64,000 nt of DNA from Panulirus ornatus (GCF_036320965.1 NC_092248.1:24266977-24330976); one strand, 5' to 3'; shown: positions 21,859 to 39,171, counted from the first letter of the stretch. Notes: generated by a model from the letters alone, not told the origin. Translations and numbers: made by a program.

Positions 21859-24855
21859 TTGTTGTGTCTAAATGTGTGTGGATGTAACCAAGATGAGAAA
21901 AAAGGAGAGATAGGTAGTATGTTTGAGGAAAGGAACCTGGATGTTTTGGCTCTGAGTGAAACGAAGCTAAAGGGTAAAGGAGAAGAGGTGTTTGGGAATG
22001 TCTTTGGAGTAAAGTCAGGGGTTAGTGAGAGGACAAGAGCAAAGGAAGGAGCAGCATTACTTCTGAAACAGGAGTGGAGGGAGTATGTGATAGAGTGTCA
22101 GAAAGTAAACTCTAGATTAATATGGGTAAAACTGAAAGTTGATGGAGAGAGATGGGTGACAATTGGTGCATATGCACCTGGGCATGAAAAGAAATATCAT
22201 GAGAGGAAAGTGTTTTGGGAGCAGCTGAGTGAGTGTGTTAGTAGTTTTCATGCACGAGACCGGGTTATAGTGATGGGTGATTTGAATGCAAAGGTGACTA
22301 ATACGGCAGTTGAGGGAATAATTGGTTTACATGGGGTGTTCAGTATTGTAAATGGAAATGGTGAAGAGCTTGTAGATTTATATAGTGAAAAAGGAATGGT
22401 GATTGGAAATACCTAGTTTAAAAAGATACATAAATATACGTATGTAAGTAGGAAAGATGGCCAGAGAGCGTTATTGGATTACTTATTAATTGATAGGCGC
22501 GCGAAAAAAAGACTTTTGGATGTGAATGTGCTGAGAGGTGCAACTGGAGGGATGTCTGATTATTATTTTGTGGAGGCGAAGGTAAAGATTTTTAGAGGTT
22601 TTCAGAAAATAAGAGAGAGTGTTAGGGTGAAGAGAGTGGTGAGAGTAAGTGAGCTTGGGAAGGAGACTTGTGTGAGGAAGTACCAGGAGAGACTGAGTAC
22701 AGAATGGAAAAAGGTGAGAACAAAGGAGGTAAGGGGAGTGGGGGAGGAATGGGGTATGTTTAGGGAAGCAGTGATGGCTTTCGCAAAAGATGCTTGTGGC
22801 ATGAGAAGCGTGGGAGGTGTGGAGATTAGAAAGGGTAGTGAGTGATGGGATGAAAAGTAAGATTATTATTGAGAGAGAAGAGAGAGGCATTTGGACGATT
22901 TATGCAGGGAAATAATGCAAATGAGTGGGAGATGTATAAAAGAAAGAGGCAGAAGGTCAAGAGAAAGGTGCAAGAGGTGAAAAAGAGGGCAAATGAGAGT
23001 TGGGGTGAGAGAGAATCGTAAAATTTCTGGGAGAATAAAAAGATGTTTTGGAAGGAGGTAAATAAAGTGCGTAAGACAAGGGAGTAAATGGGAACTTCAG
23101 AGAAGCGCGTAAATGGGGAGGTGATAACAAGTAGTGGTGATGTGAGAAGAAGGTGTAGTGAGTATTTTGAAGGTTTGTTGAATGTGTTTGATGATAGAGT
23201 GGCAGATATAGGGTGTTTTGGTCTAGGTGGTGTGCAAAGTGAGAGGGTTAGGGAAAATGATTTGGTAAACAGAGAAGAGGTGATAAAAAGCTTTGCGGAA
23301 GATGAAAGTCGGTAAGGCAGCGGGTTTGGATGGTATTGCAGTGGAATTTACTAAAAAAAGGGGGTGACTGTATTGTTGACTGGTTGGTGAGCTTATTTAA
23401 CGTTTGTATGACTCATGGTGAGGTGCCTGAGGATTGGCGGAATGCTTGCGTAGTGCCATTGTACAAACGCAAAGGGGACAAAGGTGAGTGCTCAAATTAC
23501 AGAGGTATAAGTTTGTTGAGTATTCCTGGGATATTATATTGGAGGGTATTGATTGAGAGGGTGAAGGCATGTACAGAGCATCAGATTGGGGAAAAGCAGT
23601 GTGGTTTCAGAAGTGGTAGAGGATGTGTGGATCAGGTGTTTGCTTTGAAGAAAGTATGTGAGAAATACTTAGAAAAGCAAATGGATTTGTATGTAGCATT
23701 TATGGGTATGGAGAAGGCATATGATAGAGTTGATAGAGATGCTCTGTGGAAGGTATTAAGAATATATGGTGTGGGAGGCAAGTTGTTAGACGCAGTGAAA
23801 AGTTTTTATCGACGATGTAAAGCATGTGTACGTGTAGGAAGAGATGAAAGTGATTGGTTCTCAGTGAATGTAGTTTTGCGGCAGGGATGTGTGATGTCTC
23901 CATGGTTGTTTAATTTGTTTATGGATGTGGTTGCTAGGGAGGTGAATGCAAGAGTTTTGGAAAGAGGGGCAAGTATGCAGTCTGTTGTGGATGAGAGAGC
24001 TTGGGAGGGGAGTCAGTTGTTTTTCGCTGATGATACAGCGCTGGTGGCTGATTCATGTGAGAAACTGCAGAAGCTGATGACTGAGTATGGTAAAGTGTGT
24101 GAAAGAAGAAAGTTGATGTAAAGAAAGTAAATGAGAATAAGAGCAGAAAGTAAATGTGAATAAGAAAGTAAAGAAAGTAAATGTGAATAAGAGCAAGATT
24201 ATTAGGTACAGTAGGGTTGAGGGTCAAGTCAATTGAGAGGTAATTTTGAATGGAGAATACCTGGAGGAAGTGAAGTGTTTTAGATATGTGGGAGTGGATT
24301 CGGCAGCGAATGGAACCATGGAAGCGGAAATGAATCATAGGGTGGGGGAGGGGGCGAAAATTCTGGGAGCCTTGAAGAATGTGTGGAAGTCGAGAACATT
24401 ATCTCGGAAAGCAAAAATGGGTATGTTTGAAGGAATAGTGATTCCAACAATGTTGTATTGTTGCGAGGCGTGGGCTATGGATAGAGTTGTGCGGATGAGG
24501 GTGGATGTGCTGGAAATGAGATGTTTGAGGGAAATATTTGGTGTGAGGTTTTTTGATCGAGTAGGTAATAATAGGGTAAGAGAGATGTGTGGTAATAAAA
24601 AGAGTGTGGTTGAGAGAGCAGAAGAGGGTGTTTTGAAATGATTTGGTCACATGGAGAGAATGAGTGAGGCAAGATTGACCAAGAGGATATATGTGTCTGA
24701 GGTAGAGGGAACGACGAGAAGTGGGAGACCAAATTGGAGGTGGAAAGTTGGAGTGAAAAATATTTTGAGTGATCGGGGCCTGGACATGCAGGAGGGTGAA
24801 AGGCGTGCAAGGAATAGATTAAATTGGAACGTTATGGTATACCGCTGTTGACGTG
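21859..24855 (+). pseudogene. Endonuclease-reverse transcriptase ORF of LINE copy I, broken
   Basis: The endonuclease is best preserved here, 21859-22416: [59 protein letters not shown]. After a stop and small deletion come [20 protein letters not shown] and GGMSDYYFVEAKV (His of SDH replaced by Tyr). The linker has further frameshifts (22846, 23021, 23087). RT parts are at 23330-24121 (LRQGCVMSPWLFN, FFADDTALVADS) and the C-terminal part at 24246-24855 (stop in the KWFGHMERM region at 24639-24641). Not functional, but it gives the full domain order of the family. Confidence 0.83.
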
Positions 24856-25016
24856 CTGTCAATTGATTGAACAAGGGCATGTGAAGCGTCTGGGGTAAAC
24901 CAAGGAATGTTCTGTGGGGCCTGGATATGGAAAGGGAGCTGTGGTATCAGTGCATTATTACATGACAGCTAGAGACTAAGTGTGAACGAATGTGGCCTTT
25001 GTTGCCTTTTCCTAGC

Positions 25017-25073
25017 GCTACCTCGCACACATGAGGGGGGTGGGGGTTGTCATTGCATGTGTGGCGAGGTGGC
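25017..25073 (+). other. Predicted hairpin in the long-form LINE 3' UTR
   Basis: Left arm GCTACCTCGCACACATG and right arm CATGTGTGGCGAGGTGGC pair over about 17 bp with one mismatch and one bulge, around a G-rich loop. The left arm repeats the CTACCTCGC of the terminal tail, and GAATAAAGG follows. The same arms occur in copies B, E, H and Q. Confidence 0.6.
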
Positions 25074-25109
25074 GATGGGTTGAATAAAGGCAGACAGTAT
25101 GAATTATGT

Positions 25110-25220
<111 letters not shown>

Positions 25221-25405
25221 TGTCTGTGTATATATATGTATATGTTGAGATGTATAGTTATATATATTTGCGTGTGTGGACGTGCATATATATATATATA
25301 CATGTGTATGTGGGTAGGTTGTGCCATTCTTTCGTCTGTTTCCTTGCGCTACCTCGCTAACTCGGGAGACAGCGACAAAGGAAAATGAATAGAAATGAAT
25401 AAATA

Positions 25406-26655
25406 TTGGAAAGGATGACAATGCTGCGCGTGATCATTTATATTCGTATGAGTCCACGGGGAAAATGAAACACGATAAGTTCCTAAGTGCACTCTCGTGT
25501 AATGATCATCAGCAGGGGAGATACAAGAGAAAAATATAACAGTCAGTTGATATATAACGAAGAGACGTAGCTAGGACGCCATTTGGTAAATATATGATTG
25601 TCTAAGACAGACAAAGAGCGTATCATAAACATATTAAGTGGAGAAGAAGGGGAATTGCTTACAAATCTTATCAACAATAAAGCTATACAATTTGTATAGA
25701 CCTTCACAAATATCAAGGTTATAATTCTTTGTGTGTGTTATGTTAGAAGACTTAGTGGTATTTCCCGTGGTACTGGAATTACAGCTAATAACTGAAATGG
25801 AATTACTCCAGTCAGTACAATGATTTTAGTTTTTAAAGTGATTAAAGAAGGCATTTGATTCTTGTCCTGTTCTTATACTATATTTATGTTGCTAACAGAA
25901 TGATCCTTACCAGTCTGCCCAACATAAAAATCATCACAAATTCTACATAGCACTTTATATATGCATCTAGAATTTTCTGGCGAGTTCCTGATTAAGATAT
26001 TCTTTATAGTATTATTGTTACTGAAGGCAACATTTACATTAGAGGATTTAAGCAACATGGGAAGTAAAATAGAATTATTATTAAAAGGGAGAACTAAGAT
26101 TTTTGGTGGAAGGTTTGAGTTGAACTATATAAAATGATTTCTTTGCTAACTCAAGGGATTTATCAATGGAAGATCTAAGATACTTTAACGTGGATCCAAT
26201 GAAATATACCTTTACAAACTCATCATCAATAAACTTTGGACTGCAAATACGTCATGCCTTAAGGAACATTGACTGAAATGATGATAATTTAGCTCTGTCA
26301 TGCGGAGATGAGTAATGATGGATATATGAGCATATATTGGTGGGTTTTCTGTATATGGTAAACTTAAACTTGTTTCCTTGCCTATGGATCATGCAACTTA
26401 AAAATGATAACATATCAATATTTTCATTCTCTACAGTAAATTTGATGAAAGGTACTAAATTGTTAAGTTAAGGGAGAAATGTTTGTAAATTTCCATTTGT
26501 TGGCCAAACACAAAGAACATCATCTACATACCTACCAAATTGCATTAGAAGGTAGGATATCCTTCTGTAATTTTGCTTTGAAGAATTCCATATCAAAATT
26601 ACTTAATACAGGTGCGCAGCATGCGCCCTCTTCATCACCAATCTTCCATACAACA
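25406..26655 (-). mobile_element. Penelope-like element copy 1 (family 1), decayed
   Basis: The minus strand carries the PLE 3' region (terminal CCTTTCCAATATT at 25406), the GIY-YIG region (CIYKVLCRICDDFYVGQTGK near 25975-25900) and decayed RT. Fragments such as APVLSNFDMEFF and LQKDILPSNAIW match the better copy at 28.5-30.1 kb. It has many stops and frameshifts. The 5' part is missing beyond about 26655, where old LINE sequence begins. Confidence 0.78.
25479..25521 (-). ncRNA. Hammerhead-like remnant at PLE copy 1 end
   Basis: On the minus strand the core CUGAUGA is followed by a shortened stem II, then CACGAGAG, in place of the CACGAAAG of the better copy at 30192. The palindromic GUGCAC of stem III is kept. 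Stem II and the GAAA box are damaged, so it is probably not active. Confidence 0.4.
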
Positions 26656-27325
26656 GGTATATTTAACAAATTTTTACCCCGGTAATTCTAATATCTACCT
26701 TTGTCGTTTTTTACTATATAGGCATTTCGACTATTCTCAGGCACCTTAACATGAGTCGTACCATGTTAGAAATCCAACTAACCAATCAACAACACAGTCA
26801 CAACCATAATGAAGACATTCAACTGCATTCCCATCCAGTTCAGCAGTTTCGCTGCACCTCACCTTACGCAAAGCTATGACCAGCTCTTCTCTTTTCACCA
26901 GAACCACTCCTCGTGAATGTTCACTTTGCATGGCCCACATTTAATAATCGTTCAAGATACTCACTTAATCTGCTCTTCACTTCATTCTGTTTTGTTACCA
27001 CCTCTCCTTTTCCCCCTTTGTCATTGTACGCATCTGTAATCTTGTTTCTCTCTTATGATCAACCTCCTTAAATAGTTTCTCATTCCTGATGAGGTAGGCT
27101 GACACTGACTCGCATTAGCTCTCATTGACTTTCTTCTTCAGTCCTTACATCTTTTTCTTGACCTTCTATCGCTCTCTCTTGTTCATCTCCCTATCACATG
27201 CACTCCCTCCCTACAAGTAACATCTCTTTTCTTTTTCTCTATCAATTTAACTTCCATATCCCACCACTCACGACCCTCTCTCACCTGTCCACCTCCTATC
27301 TCCAGCCTGCCATACACATGGAGGA
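26656..27325 (-). mobile_element. Very old relative of the RTE-like LINE (RT start and linker)
   Basis: The minus strand gives CVVDWLVGFLTWYDSC, ELVIALRKVRCSETAELDG and VREGREWWDMEVKLIEKKKR. These align in order with VDWLVRLFNVCMTHG, EVVKALRKMKAGKAAGLDG and RKGSEWWDEEVRVLVKEKR of the young copies. Divergence is far greater than among the other copies, so this predates them or belongs to a sister family. Confidence 0.7.
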
Positions 27326-28070
27326 TGTGGACTGCTTTAGATAGTTTACCTAAACTGACATTTGATAACCCTACTGATGAATCCAAGAATCTTGTTCTCC
27401 CTTTCTACTGTTTCCCTGAACTGCGTACAAGACTTGAGGTCATAAGAGATTATAGCACCAAACTTTTTTTCCTCATTTGCCTTTTGCAGCTCAGACGAAT
27501 TCATACTGTGCCTTGCCTTTTCATTTCTAGAAAAGATATATAATTGATTTCAATTATCAGTATTAGTATTCATTTACCACCTGTGAGCTCAATCCATCAG
27601 TTTGTTTAAATAAGATTAAGATTAAAGGTAATAGATTTCTTTTGTAGATATATTTCCTAAGTGTCGTCCGCGAATCTTCATATCTTACAATGCAGCTCAC
27701 AAATTCCTCCCTCCCTCCCTCCCTCCCTCCCTACGTCCACCGTATCATCTACTTCACCAGGTACATCATCACTATCATTATAGCTGGTGTGCTTCATATT
27801 CTCAAATATTCAGTCGAAAAGTCTTTAGAGCACCAGCTCAACCTCTTCCTTGTTACTGCAGTAATATGAATTTTTTCACATTCCTGGAGGTGGAGCAGCA
27901 CAACACACAGTCTAACATCACAAACATGCAGTGAGCCAGTTCTTCATGACACTCTAACCTCTCCCAAGTCTTGAGATTCTTCGCAACGCGTACGCATATC
28001 ATCATTCATGATTACATCTTATCTCAAACTTTAGCACGAGAAGAATATAGATATATATAGTTATGTTAAT
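27310..28070. other. Unassigned stretch with a possible PLE fragment and (CCTC)n
   Basis: Plus strand 27345-27470 reads FDNPTDESKNLVLPFYCFPE, loosely like the PTDTKNLLVLPFNNNF of PLE family 1, which suggests a diverged PLE scrap. A short (CCTC)n lies at 27706-27732. Nothing else is recognised. Confidence 0.35.
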
Positions 28071-28320
28071 GTCATGAATTATCTAGGTAAATCTTTATTC
28101 CACGTTGTACCTACGAATCTCCAGAGAAAAATCTTAGAGGATAAACATTCCTACAGTATTTCATTCGGCTTTAAAAGACGTTTGGAGTTATATAATGAAC
28201 TTTTCCCTCTTACACAGTACCTTCAAGATACCCATAAACATCATCGACATCCTGGGTTGCAGGCTATATACATTCTACAGTCATGTATTACCATATACAT
28301 ATTATACTTGATGATGTTGT

Positions 28321-28546
28321 GTTATCATTTAGAAGATCATTCATTTTAGATAAATAGTTACTTTTGTCTAAAATCACAACAGCGTTAGCCTTATCTGCTT
28401 TAGTAATATGTACATCCTTGTCTTTTTTAAGGTGTTAATAGCTCTTATGAATCTTTTAGGGCAATTAGCTTCCACTGGTTTTGACAAACTGTGATTTTAG
28501 ACAAAAGTAACTATTTATCTAAAATGAATGATCTTCTAAATGATAA
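28321..28546. repeat. ~56-bp inverted repeat at the PLE 5' end
   Basis: 28321-28379 (GTTATCATTTAGAAGATCAT ... AAAATCACA) is the near-exact reverse complement of 28490-28546. The ~110-bp spacer is the rest of the inverted RT start. Confidence 0.88.
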
Positions 28547-30089
28547 CAAAACATATTCTAAACTTAGTAAAAATCCCTTAGAAGCAGTTAATTCTCACTT
28601 CAATAAAGAAATGAAGTTGTTGTTGAAAGGTAACATTTCTCTTATCAAAAATTTGTCATCTTTGTCCCCTTCATTGCCATATATGTATAGACTTATCAAA
28701 ACACATAAACAAAATTTTCCAGCAAGACCTATAGTGAGTTCAGTAGGCTCCATCACATATAAATCATCAAAATGGTTAGTTTCTTTATTAAGCCCTTTAG
28801 TGGGTAAGGTATCAAATTCTAATATCATGAACAATGTACATTTAGTCAACAAGCTAAACAATATCAACATTAATTTTGATTTCAAACTAGTTAGCTTTGA
28901 TGTTTCCTCACTTTTCACTAAAGTTCCAGTTGATGACCTTTTAGAATATTTATTTGATGTCTTGGATGATATTTAATTACCTGTTTCAAAGTCTAATTTG
29001 ATTGAATTGATAAAATTGTGTATAAAAGACTGTGTATTTCAATTTAATGGAGATCATTATGCTCAAAAATTTGGTATGGCAATGGGTTACCCTCTTTCAC
29101 CTGTACTTAGTAATCTTTGTATGGAATTTTTTGAAACAAAATTACTAAAGGATATCTTACCTTCTAATGCAATTTGGTTTAGGTATGTAGATGATGTTCT
29201 TTGTGTTTGGCCAACAAATGAAAATTTACAAATATTTCTCCCCTTACTTAACAATTTAGTACCTTCCATCAAATGTACTGTAGAAAATGAAAATAATGGT
29301 ATGTTACCATTTTTAGATTGCATGATCCATAGACAAGGAAACAAGTTTAAGTTTAGCATATACAGAAAACCCACCAATATATGCTCATATATACATTATT
29401 ACTCATCTCAACATGACAGAGTTAAATTATCATCATTTCAATCTATGTTCCTAAGGGCATTACGTATTTGCAGTCCAGAGTTTATTGATGATGAGTTTGA
29501 GAAGATATATTCGATTGGATCTGAGATAAAGTACCCTAGATCTTTCATTGATAAATCCCTTAAGTCAGCAAAGAAATCATTTTATAGAGTTGAGCCCAAA
29601 CCTCCAACTGACACCAAGAATCTTTTAGTTCTCCCCTTTAATAATAATTTCACTTTGCTTCCCAGGTTGCTTAAATCCTTTAATGTAAATGTTGCCTTTA
29701 GCAACAATAATACTATAAAGAATATCTTAATCAGGAATTCACCAGAAAATTCTCTTGGTTGCATCTATAGAGTTCCTTGTGGAAACTGTGATAAATTTTA
29801 AGTTGGTCAGACTGGTAAGGATCTTTCTGTTAGACTTAAGCAACATAAATATAGTATAAGAACGGGACAGGAATCAAATGCCTTGTTTAATCATGTTAAA
29901 AACTATGATCATTGTATTGACTGGAGTAACGCCATCTCAGTTGTTAACTCTAACTCTATTACCAAGAGAAATATCATTGAATCTTCTATTATTAAATACA
30001 CAAAGAATTATAATCTTAATAATAGTGATGGTCTGTACAAATTAGATAACTTTATCGTTGATAAGATTTGTAAAATGATAAGTTTATGA
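28491..30089 (+). pseudogene. PLE reverse transcriptase with C-terminal GIY-YIG endonuclease, two stops
   Basis: One reading frame of about 533 codons is interrupted only by TAA at 28974-28976 and TAA at 29799-29801. RT motifs in order: YMYRLIKTHKQNFPARPIVS, LVSFDVSSLFTKVPVDD (first catalytic Asp), KFGMAMGYPLSPVLSNL, WFRYVDDVLCVW (catalytic YVDD), NGMLPFLDCMIHR and FSIYRKPTNICSYIHY. Then comes the GIY-YIG region GCIYRVPCGNCDKF-stop-VGQTGKDLSV, where the conserved Tyr of the YVGQTGK motif is the stop (TAT to TAA), followed by RLKQHKYSIRTGQE and KNYDHCIDWSN. Known: PLEs use a telomerase-like RT and this nuclease for target-primed insertion. The single frame shows a recent copy. The N-terminal part is missing or inverted. 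Confidence 0.88.
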
Positions 30090-30191
30090 ACGCTCGTTGT
30101 ATGTTTTGGACAATCACATGCTTACCAAATGGCGTCCTAGCTTCGTCTCTTCGATGTATATCAACTGACTGTTATATTCCTCTCTTGTGTC

Positions 30192-30234
30192 TCCCCTGAT
30201 GATGTGATTATTACACGAAAGTGCACTTGGGAAC
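30192..30234 (+). ncRNA. Hammerhead-ribozyme-like motif of PLE family 1
   Basis: Layout on the plus strand: stem I UCCC, exact core CUGAUGA, stem II UGUGA-UUA-UUACA (one G-U pair), C, then GAA, palindromic stem III AGUG/CACU, U at the cleavage position, and GGGA closing stem I. It lies about 100 bp after the PLE stop codon. Known: PLEs encode small hammerheads with weak stem III that can act as dimers. The extra C before GAA is unusual, and cleavage is not shown. Confidence 0.6.
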
Positions 30235-30301
30235 TTTTCGTGTTTCATTTTCCCTGTGGACTCATAGGAATATCTTGATCAAGCGCAGAATTGTGATCCT
30301 T

Positions 30302-30306
<5 letters not shown>

Positions 30307-30367
<61 letters not shown>
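30307..30367. repeat. (TA)n microsatellite
   Basis: Joins the 3' end of PLE copy 2 to the poly(T) (sense poly(A)) of LINE copy K. Confidence 0.97.
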
Positions 30368-30400
<33 letters not shown>

Positions 30401-32260
30401 CTTTGTCGCTGTCTCCCGCGTTTGCGAGGTAGCGCAAGGAAACAGACGAAAGAAATGGCCCAACCCCCCCCCCCATACACATGTACATACACACGTCCAG
30501 ACACGCAAATATACATACCTACACAGCTTTCCATGGTTTACCCCAGACGCTTCACATGCCTTGCTTCAATCCACTGACAGCACGTCAACCCCTGTATACC
30601 ACATGACTCCAATTCACTCTATTTCTTGCCCTCCTTTCACCCTCCTGCATGTTCAGGCCCCGATCACACAAAATCTTTTTCACTCCATCTTTCCACCTCC
30701 AATTTGGTCTCCCTCTTCTCCTCGTTCCCTCCACCTCCGACACATATATCCTCTTGGTCAATCTCTCCTCACTCATTCTCTCCATGTGCCCAAACCATTT
30801 CAAAACACCCTCTTCTGCTCTCTCGACCACGCTCTTTTTATTTCCACACATCTCTCTTACCCTTACGTTACTTACTCGATCAAACCACCTCACACCACAC
30901 ATTGTCCTCAAACATCTCATTTCCAGCACATCCATCCTCCTGCGCACATCTCTATCCATAGCCCACGCCTCGCAACCATACAGCATTGTTGGAACCACTA
31001 TTCCCTCAAACATACCCATTTTTGCTTTCCGAGATAATGTTCTCGACTTCCACACATTTTTCAAGGCTCCCAAAATTTTCGCCCCCTCCCCCACCCTATG
31101 ATCCACTTCCGCTTCCATGGTTCCATCCGCTGACAGATCCACTCCCAGATATCTAAAACACTTCACTTCCTCCAGTTTTTCTCCATTCAAACTCACCTCC
31201 CAATTGACTTGACCCTCACCCCTACTGTACCTAATAACCTTGCTCTTATTCACATTTACTCTCAACTTTCTTCTTCCACACACTTTACCAAACTCAGTCA
31301 CCAGCTTCTGCAGTTTCTCACATGAATCAGCCACCAGCGCTGTATCATCAGCGAACAACAATTGACTCACTTCCCAAGCTCTCTCATCCCCAACAGACTT
31401 CATACTTGCCCCTCTTTCCAGGACTCTTGCATTTACCTCCTTTACAACCCCATCCATAAACAAATTAAACAACCATGGAGACATCACACACCCCTGCCGC
31501 AAACCTACATTCACTGAGAACCAATCACTTTCCTCTCTTCCTACACGTACACATGCCTTACATCCTCGATAAAAACTTTTCACTGCTTCTAACAACTTGC
31601 CTCCCACACCATATATTCTTAATACCTTCCACAGAGCATCTCTATCAACTCTATCATATGCCTTCTCCAGATCCATAAATGCTACATACAAATCCATTTG
31701 CTTTTCTAAGTATTTCTCACATACATTCTTCAAAGCAAACACCTGATCCACACATCCTCTACCACTTCTGAAACCGCACTGCTCTTCCCCAATCTGATGC
31801 TCTGTACATGCCTTCACCCTCTCAATCAATACCCTCCCATATAATTTACCAGGAATACTCAACAAACTTATACCTCTGTAATTTGAGCACTCACTCTTAT
31901 CCCCTTTGCCTTTGTACAATGGCACTATGCACGCATTCCGCCAATCCTCAGGCACCTCACCATGAGTCATACATACATTAAATAACCTTACCAACCAGTC
32001 AACAATACAGTCACCCCCTTTCTTAATAAATTCCACTGCAATACCATCCAAACCTGCTGCCTTGCCGGCTTTCATCTTCCGCAAAGCTTTTACTACCTCT
32101 TCTCTGTTTATCAAATCATTTTCCCTAACCCTCTCACTTTGCACACCACCTCGACCAAAACACCCTATATCTGCCACTCTGTCATCAGACACATTCAACA
32201 AACCTTCAAAATACTCATTCCATCTCCTTCTCACATCACCGCTACTTGTTATCACCTCCC

Positions 32261-32265
<5 letters not shown>
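30368..32265 (-). mobile_element. RTE-like LINE copy K, 5'-truncated, short 3' UTR
   Basis: A 30-base T-run (sense poly(A)), short 3' UTR, then an uninterrupted RT to the truncation at 32265 (AAATGGGGAGGTGATAAC fused to (TA)n). Variants DRDVRRR, SRGEGQ, NWSHVVYRG and the GAAGCAAGG after the stop are shared with copy R at 42.5 kb, so K and R are close sisters. Confidence 0.88.
30585..32255 (-). CDS. Intact reverse transcriptase frame of LINE copy K (556 codons)
   Basis: A full RT without stops: RRRWNEYFEGLLNVSDDR, LRKMKAGKAAGLDGIAVEF, VPLYKGKGDKSECSNYRG, GFRSGRGCVDQVFALKNV, LYVAFMDLEKAYDRVD, LRQGCVMSPWLFNLFMDG and LLFADDTALVADS. The C-terminal region follows ([42 protein letters not shown]), ending SHVVYRG. 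The catalytic Asp of FMDLEKAYD and the FADD pair are present. It lacks the endonuclease, so it cannot move itself. The listed start is only the first ATG in the fragment; the natural N-terminus is lost. Confidence 0.85.
   Translation of the reverse strand: MITSSGDVRRRWNEYFEGLLNVSDDRVADIGCFGRGGVQSERVRENDLINREEVVKALRKMKAGKAAGLDGIAVEFIKKGGDCIVDWLVRLFNVCMTHGEVPEDWRNACIVPLYKGKGDKSECSNYRGISLLSIPGKLYGRVLIERVKACTEHQIGEEQCGFRSGRGCVDQVFALKNVCEKYLEKQMDLYVAFMDLEKAYDRVDRDALWKVLRIYGVGGKLLEAVKSFYRGCKACVRVGREESDWFSVNVGLRQGCVMSPWLFNLFMDGVVKEVNARVLERGASMKSVGDERAWEVSQLLFADDTALVADSCEKLQKLVTEFGKVCGRRKLRVNVNKSKVIRYSRGEGQVNWEVSLNGEKLEEVKCFRYLGVDLSADGTMEAEVDHRVGEGAKILGALKNVWKSRTLSRKAKMGMFEGIVVPTMLYGCEAWAMDRDVRRRMDVLEMRCLRTMCGVRWFDRVSNVRVREMCGNKKSVVERAEEGVLKWFGHMERMSEERLTKRIYVSEVEGTRRRGRPNWRWKDGVKKILCDRGLNMQEGERRARNRVNWSHVVYRG

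Positions 32266-32294
<29 letters not shown>
32266..32294. repeat. Short (TA)n between head-to-head LINE copies K and L
   Basis: 29 bp of (TA) forming the centre of an almost symmetrical LINE inverted repeat. Confidence 0.95.
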
Positions 32295-34441
<2,147 letters not shown>

Positions 34442-34461
34442 TGAGGAGCAGTACACCTCAC

Positions 34462-34587
34462 CATGGAAGAGATCTTGAGTCTGATGGGCGAGCGACGTTA
34501 GGTTCCAGAGGTAGAGGAAGTGCACATCTGGCCGGCCGCTGTTACAGTAGAGGCAGCGACGGTACACCCGCACACCGTCACTCATCA
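34462..34587 (-). CDS. IR exon 4: N-terminal region, cysteine-rich strand
   Basis: The acceptor is TGCCACCAG|TG and the donor CCATG|GTGAGG. The 126 nt read 2+41 codons+1. The translation includes SDGVRVYRRCLYCNSG, PDVHFLYLWNLTS and QTQDLFH. The VYRRCLYCNSG...WNLTS signature recurs in decapod IRs just before S1. The exon lies between the 3' (TA)n of one LINE copy (ends 34438) and the truncated 5' end of another (begins about 34703), so it has been left intact between two insertions. The phase-1 G joins AA of exon 5 to make Glu (DLFH-E-QFQNF). Confidence 0.8.
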
Positions 34588-34702
34588 CTGGTGGCACAAA
34601 CCATACACGACTTACTCTGAGAAAAGGGATTATTATTTTTTGATCGAAGACAAAAATTCCACTCGTATAAGAATTTCCTTTAGACATAACGCGTTAAAAT
34701 AA

Positions 34703-38595
<3,893 letters not shown>

Positions 38596-38664
<69 letters not shown>

Positions 38665-38683
38665 TATGTGTGTGTGTGTGTGT
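38596..38683. repeat. (TA)n then (GT)n
   Basis: (TA) to about 38667, then eight GT units. Confidence 0.95.
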
Positions 38684-38689
38684 CACAAG

Positions 38690-39095
38690 TTTATGGAATA
38701 CGGGTGAGACGAAATTGGAGATGGAAGGACGGATTGATAAAGATCTTGAACTGTTATCTTTATTGAACGTTCAAGATAAAGGCGTTCATTTGATAGAGAG
38801 AAACTGACCAATGTGGTATATAGGGGCTGACGTGCTGTCAGTGGACTGAACCAGGTTATGTGAATTTTTTGCGGAAACCTTTGATGTTTTGGGTTGTAGA
38901 TAGGGGACCCTTGGTTTCTGTGTTAATATCATTGCTATTATTTTAATCTATCGTCAACGTTCGCTATTTATACCTTCCCAAACTCTGTTAACGCCTTCTG
39001 TTTGATTCTAATTTTCCATCAGCCCCGTGTTGTCAGCAATCAGTGACTTAATCACCTATTTGTATTACAGAGTCAGTAGATTAAATTTGGAGATG
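38690..39095. mobile_element. Two old LINE scraps in opposite orientation
   Basis: Plus 38690-38880 reads RRNWRWKDGLIKILN and the post-ORF TGACGTGCTGTCAGTGGACT, matching the C-terminus and start of the 3' UTR. Minus 39060-38950 reads SLIADNTGLMEN and EGVNRVWEG, matching the FADDTALVAD...TEFGKVCE region. Both are strongly diverged. Confidence 0.6.
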
Positions 39096-39096
39096 G

Positions 39097-39101
<5 letters not shown>

Positions 39102-39171
<70 letters not shown>

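Larger units (their letters stand above)
28318..30306 (+). mobile_element. Penelope-like element copy 2 (family 1), near intact, with inverted 5' piece
   Basis: Plus-strand RT plus GIY-YIG at 28491-30089, then about 215 bp of 3' region ending CCTTTCCAATAT against (TA)n. The start is rearranged: 28318-28490 is the same element's RT start read on the minus strand (KDKDVHITKADKANAVVILD, ending SKMNDLLNDN). It faces the plus-strand copy of the last part of this sequence at 28491-28546. The upstream ORF 28074-28320 is not identified and may or may not belong to the element. Confidence 0.82.

Noticed and set aside
28074..28349. N-terminal domain of the PLE
   Set aside because: The frame MNYLGKSLFHVVPTNL has no motif I can match to PLEs, and the inverted piece at 28318-28490 interrupts any continuity. 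Left unassigned.
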